64,000 bases of DNA from Gyrodactylus bullatarudis (taxonomy: Eukaryota; Platyhelminthes; Monogenea; Gyrodactylidea; Gyrodactylidae), in assembly GCA_012064415.1 (NCBI GenBank), contig SSNU01000317.1, forward strand, positions 1-64,000. Reading direction: 5' to 3'. Under the pieces are notes generated by a model. The model had not been told where the DNA came from and made no database searches. It saw nothing but the letters and a program-made list of their open reading frames with translations. The position numbers and the translations under genes are program-made. The first letter of the stretch is position 1, and each line of letters starts with the position of its first letter. Of the stretch, positions 63,501 to 64,000 are shown piece by piece.

Positions 63501-64000
63501 TGACTATTCAGTTTTATCCTAATGAAAATACCAGTGAGTTACTCTCCCCTTTAATGTTCAAGTGCATGTCATTTTGTAATCTTTTTCAGACAATATTTTC
63601 ATAGTCTACTCTTCCTAGCAAGAATCTACTTATCTGAATTACCCTCGTCTCTGAATTTCATGCACGTCTTGCTTTATGCAACACAAGCCTTGTTACTAAT
63701 GTTTTTATCTCTTTTTTTCTGCCAAGGTAACTTTTAGCCTGGGTGGCAAATATTTCCTGTCTTGAGGAAAAGCCAATTCTTCTCTCATCTCAAATCTTTT
63801 GGGTTTTTTGATTCAAGTACTGATTAAGTGAGTCCAAAACATGTAGTCTTGAATTGAAGATTTTCTCTTCAGATGATGTTGTAGGAATCTAATAGGGTGA
63901 TAATTTGTCGGAGCAAGATCTGAACTGTAAAAAGGATCATCTATAACGTCAACATTACTCTCCCTGAAAAAAATCTTTCATTAATCTTAAGAATGTATCC
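54502..64000 (+). CDS. large cadherin with at least 11 extracellular repeats, 3' end outside the window
   Basis: Exons 54502-57507, 60688-61191, 61248-61842, 63282-63533; further exons lie beyond. The N-terminus MHLVLIIKVLFSVFIHANT is a signal peptide. Cadherin-repeat boundaries are recognisable: RDLNNNCPTF, LSVNNHPPM, a degenerate VDDKS, LDFNEFPPI, EDIDEFKPTF, NNYAPKFL, FDLNDEKPI, DDSDDNPVV, LNNYPPKF, LDLNDHAIM, TDINDNRPEF; many keep the calcium ligands DxNDNxP and LDRE (SQLDREQVD, IKLDREN). Repeats 2-6 have weak motifs, so some linkers may bind little calcium. Calcium-dependent adhesion is the expected role. No membrane segment or tail is reached, so the subfamily cannot be assigned. Two introns are long (3180 and 1439 bases) and one is 56 bases. 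Confidence 0.94.
58385..58720 (+). repeat. dispersed repeat family A, longest copy with inverted ends
   Basis: The core (aatcaactttctttgaatta, gatctttgcgtattccagaa) matches 3070-3160 and partly 26266-26290. The left end ctttaaccctaaaaagtccc and right end aacccagtggaactctaacg followed by gttaaaag are imperfect inverted repeats, giving a ~330-base element of miniature-transposon form. Confidence 0.6.
60260..60535 (+). CDS. possible small nested gene in a cadherin intron
   Basis: ATG-started frame of 91 codons (MDKFMIKIQIENFF...), preceded at 60210-60217 by tataaata, 43 bases before the ATG, a spacing similar to other TATA-ATG distances here. The translation has two hydrophobic stretches but no recognised motif. 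It could be chance. Confidence 0.25.
   Translation: MDKFMIKIQIENFFLILLYHSRMDLNKVPVVTNPSPFLQASKSKCVIIFLILMREYRYFIYITSTFFQFCCHGIFIKIKILEITLGFLIIC
61843..63281 (+). other. 1439-base intron of the cadherin gene
   Basis: Phase-1 intron between SIDSEIG and GLIKTSGIKLDREN. AT-rich; no exon or repeat recognised inside. Confidence 0.7.
63534..64000 (+). other. cadherin intron(s) at the right window edge
   Basis: After donor A|GTGAGT at 63534, an acceptor near 63589 (cttttttcag-like) would add a short piece TNNIFIVYSS before a TAG, so either a tiny exon with a donor at GTCTAC or a longer intron follows. The chain cannot be continued within the window. Confidence 0.4.

Overview
This window is a piece of an AT-rich metazoan nuclear genome. 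The evidence is the gene set (a large cadherin, a p120/delta-catenin-like armadillo protein, three secreted S1 proteases, a multi-EGF protein, GEMIN2) and the gene structure: most coding regions are split by GT-AG introns, many only 24-60 bases long. Such short introns are reported for the orthonectid and dicyemid 'mesozoans', so I would test a placement there first, but I cannot identify the species from sequence alone. I rebuilt every exon chain by eye and checked that phases and total lengths were multiples of three; single boundaries could still be one base off.

Layout, left to right. (1) 1-5.7 kb: the end of a possible coding exon, then a minus-strand class I alpha-1,2-mannosidase (GH47). 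(2) 5.9-11.4 kb: plus-strand Asteroid-family (XPG-like) gene whose last intron carries a 2.0-kb Tc1/mariner-IS630-type transposon with ~370-bp inverted repeats and a frameshifted transposase. (3) 15.7-19.0 kb: minus-strand secreted EGF protein, divergent from GEMIN2. (4) 19.9-26.1 kb: a 16-exon gene for an unrecognised 898-residue PH plus coiled-coil protein, including tiny exons. (5) 26.7-27.6 kb: two paralogous ~82-residue membrane proteins. (6) 27.6-34.3 kb: a nearly gene-free stretch with repeats. (7) 34.3-39.4 kb: a dense block with a single-pass PPxY membrane protein divergent from DDX42, a two-pass membrane protein, and a four EF-hand protein. (8) 41.0-49.1 kb: an unrecognised 337-residue protein and three S1 proteases. 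(9) 49.2 kb-end: p120-like catenin (minus), URM1 (minus) and a cadherin (plus) that runs off the right edge.

Functional links. The cadherin and the p120-type catenin are expected partners at adherens junctions and lie about 1.2 kb apart with only URM1 between them. Three proteases share conserved intron positions, so they are local duplicates. GEMIN2 (snRNP assembly) and DDX42 (SF3b-associated) serve splicing, which matters in a genome with such small introns, although their proximity is probably accidental. The most interesting observations are the ultra-short introns, including a 27-base GC-AG intron that explains away an apparent stop codon; an EGF protein alternating full six-cysteine and truncated four-cysteine modules; a catenin tail ending in PxxPxR plus a terminal YEEI; and coupled loss of two cysteines in one protease.
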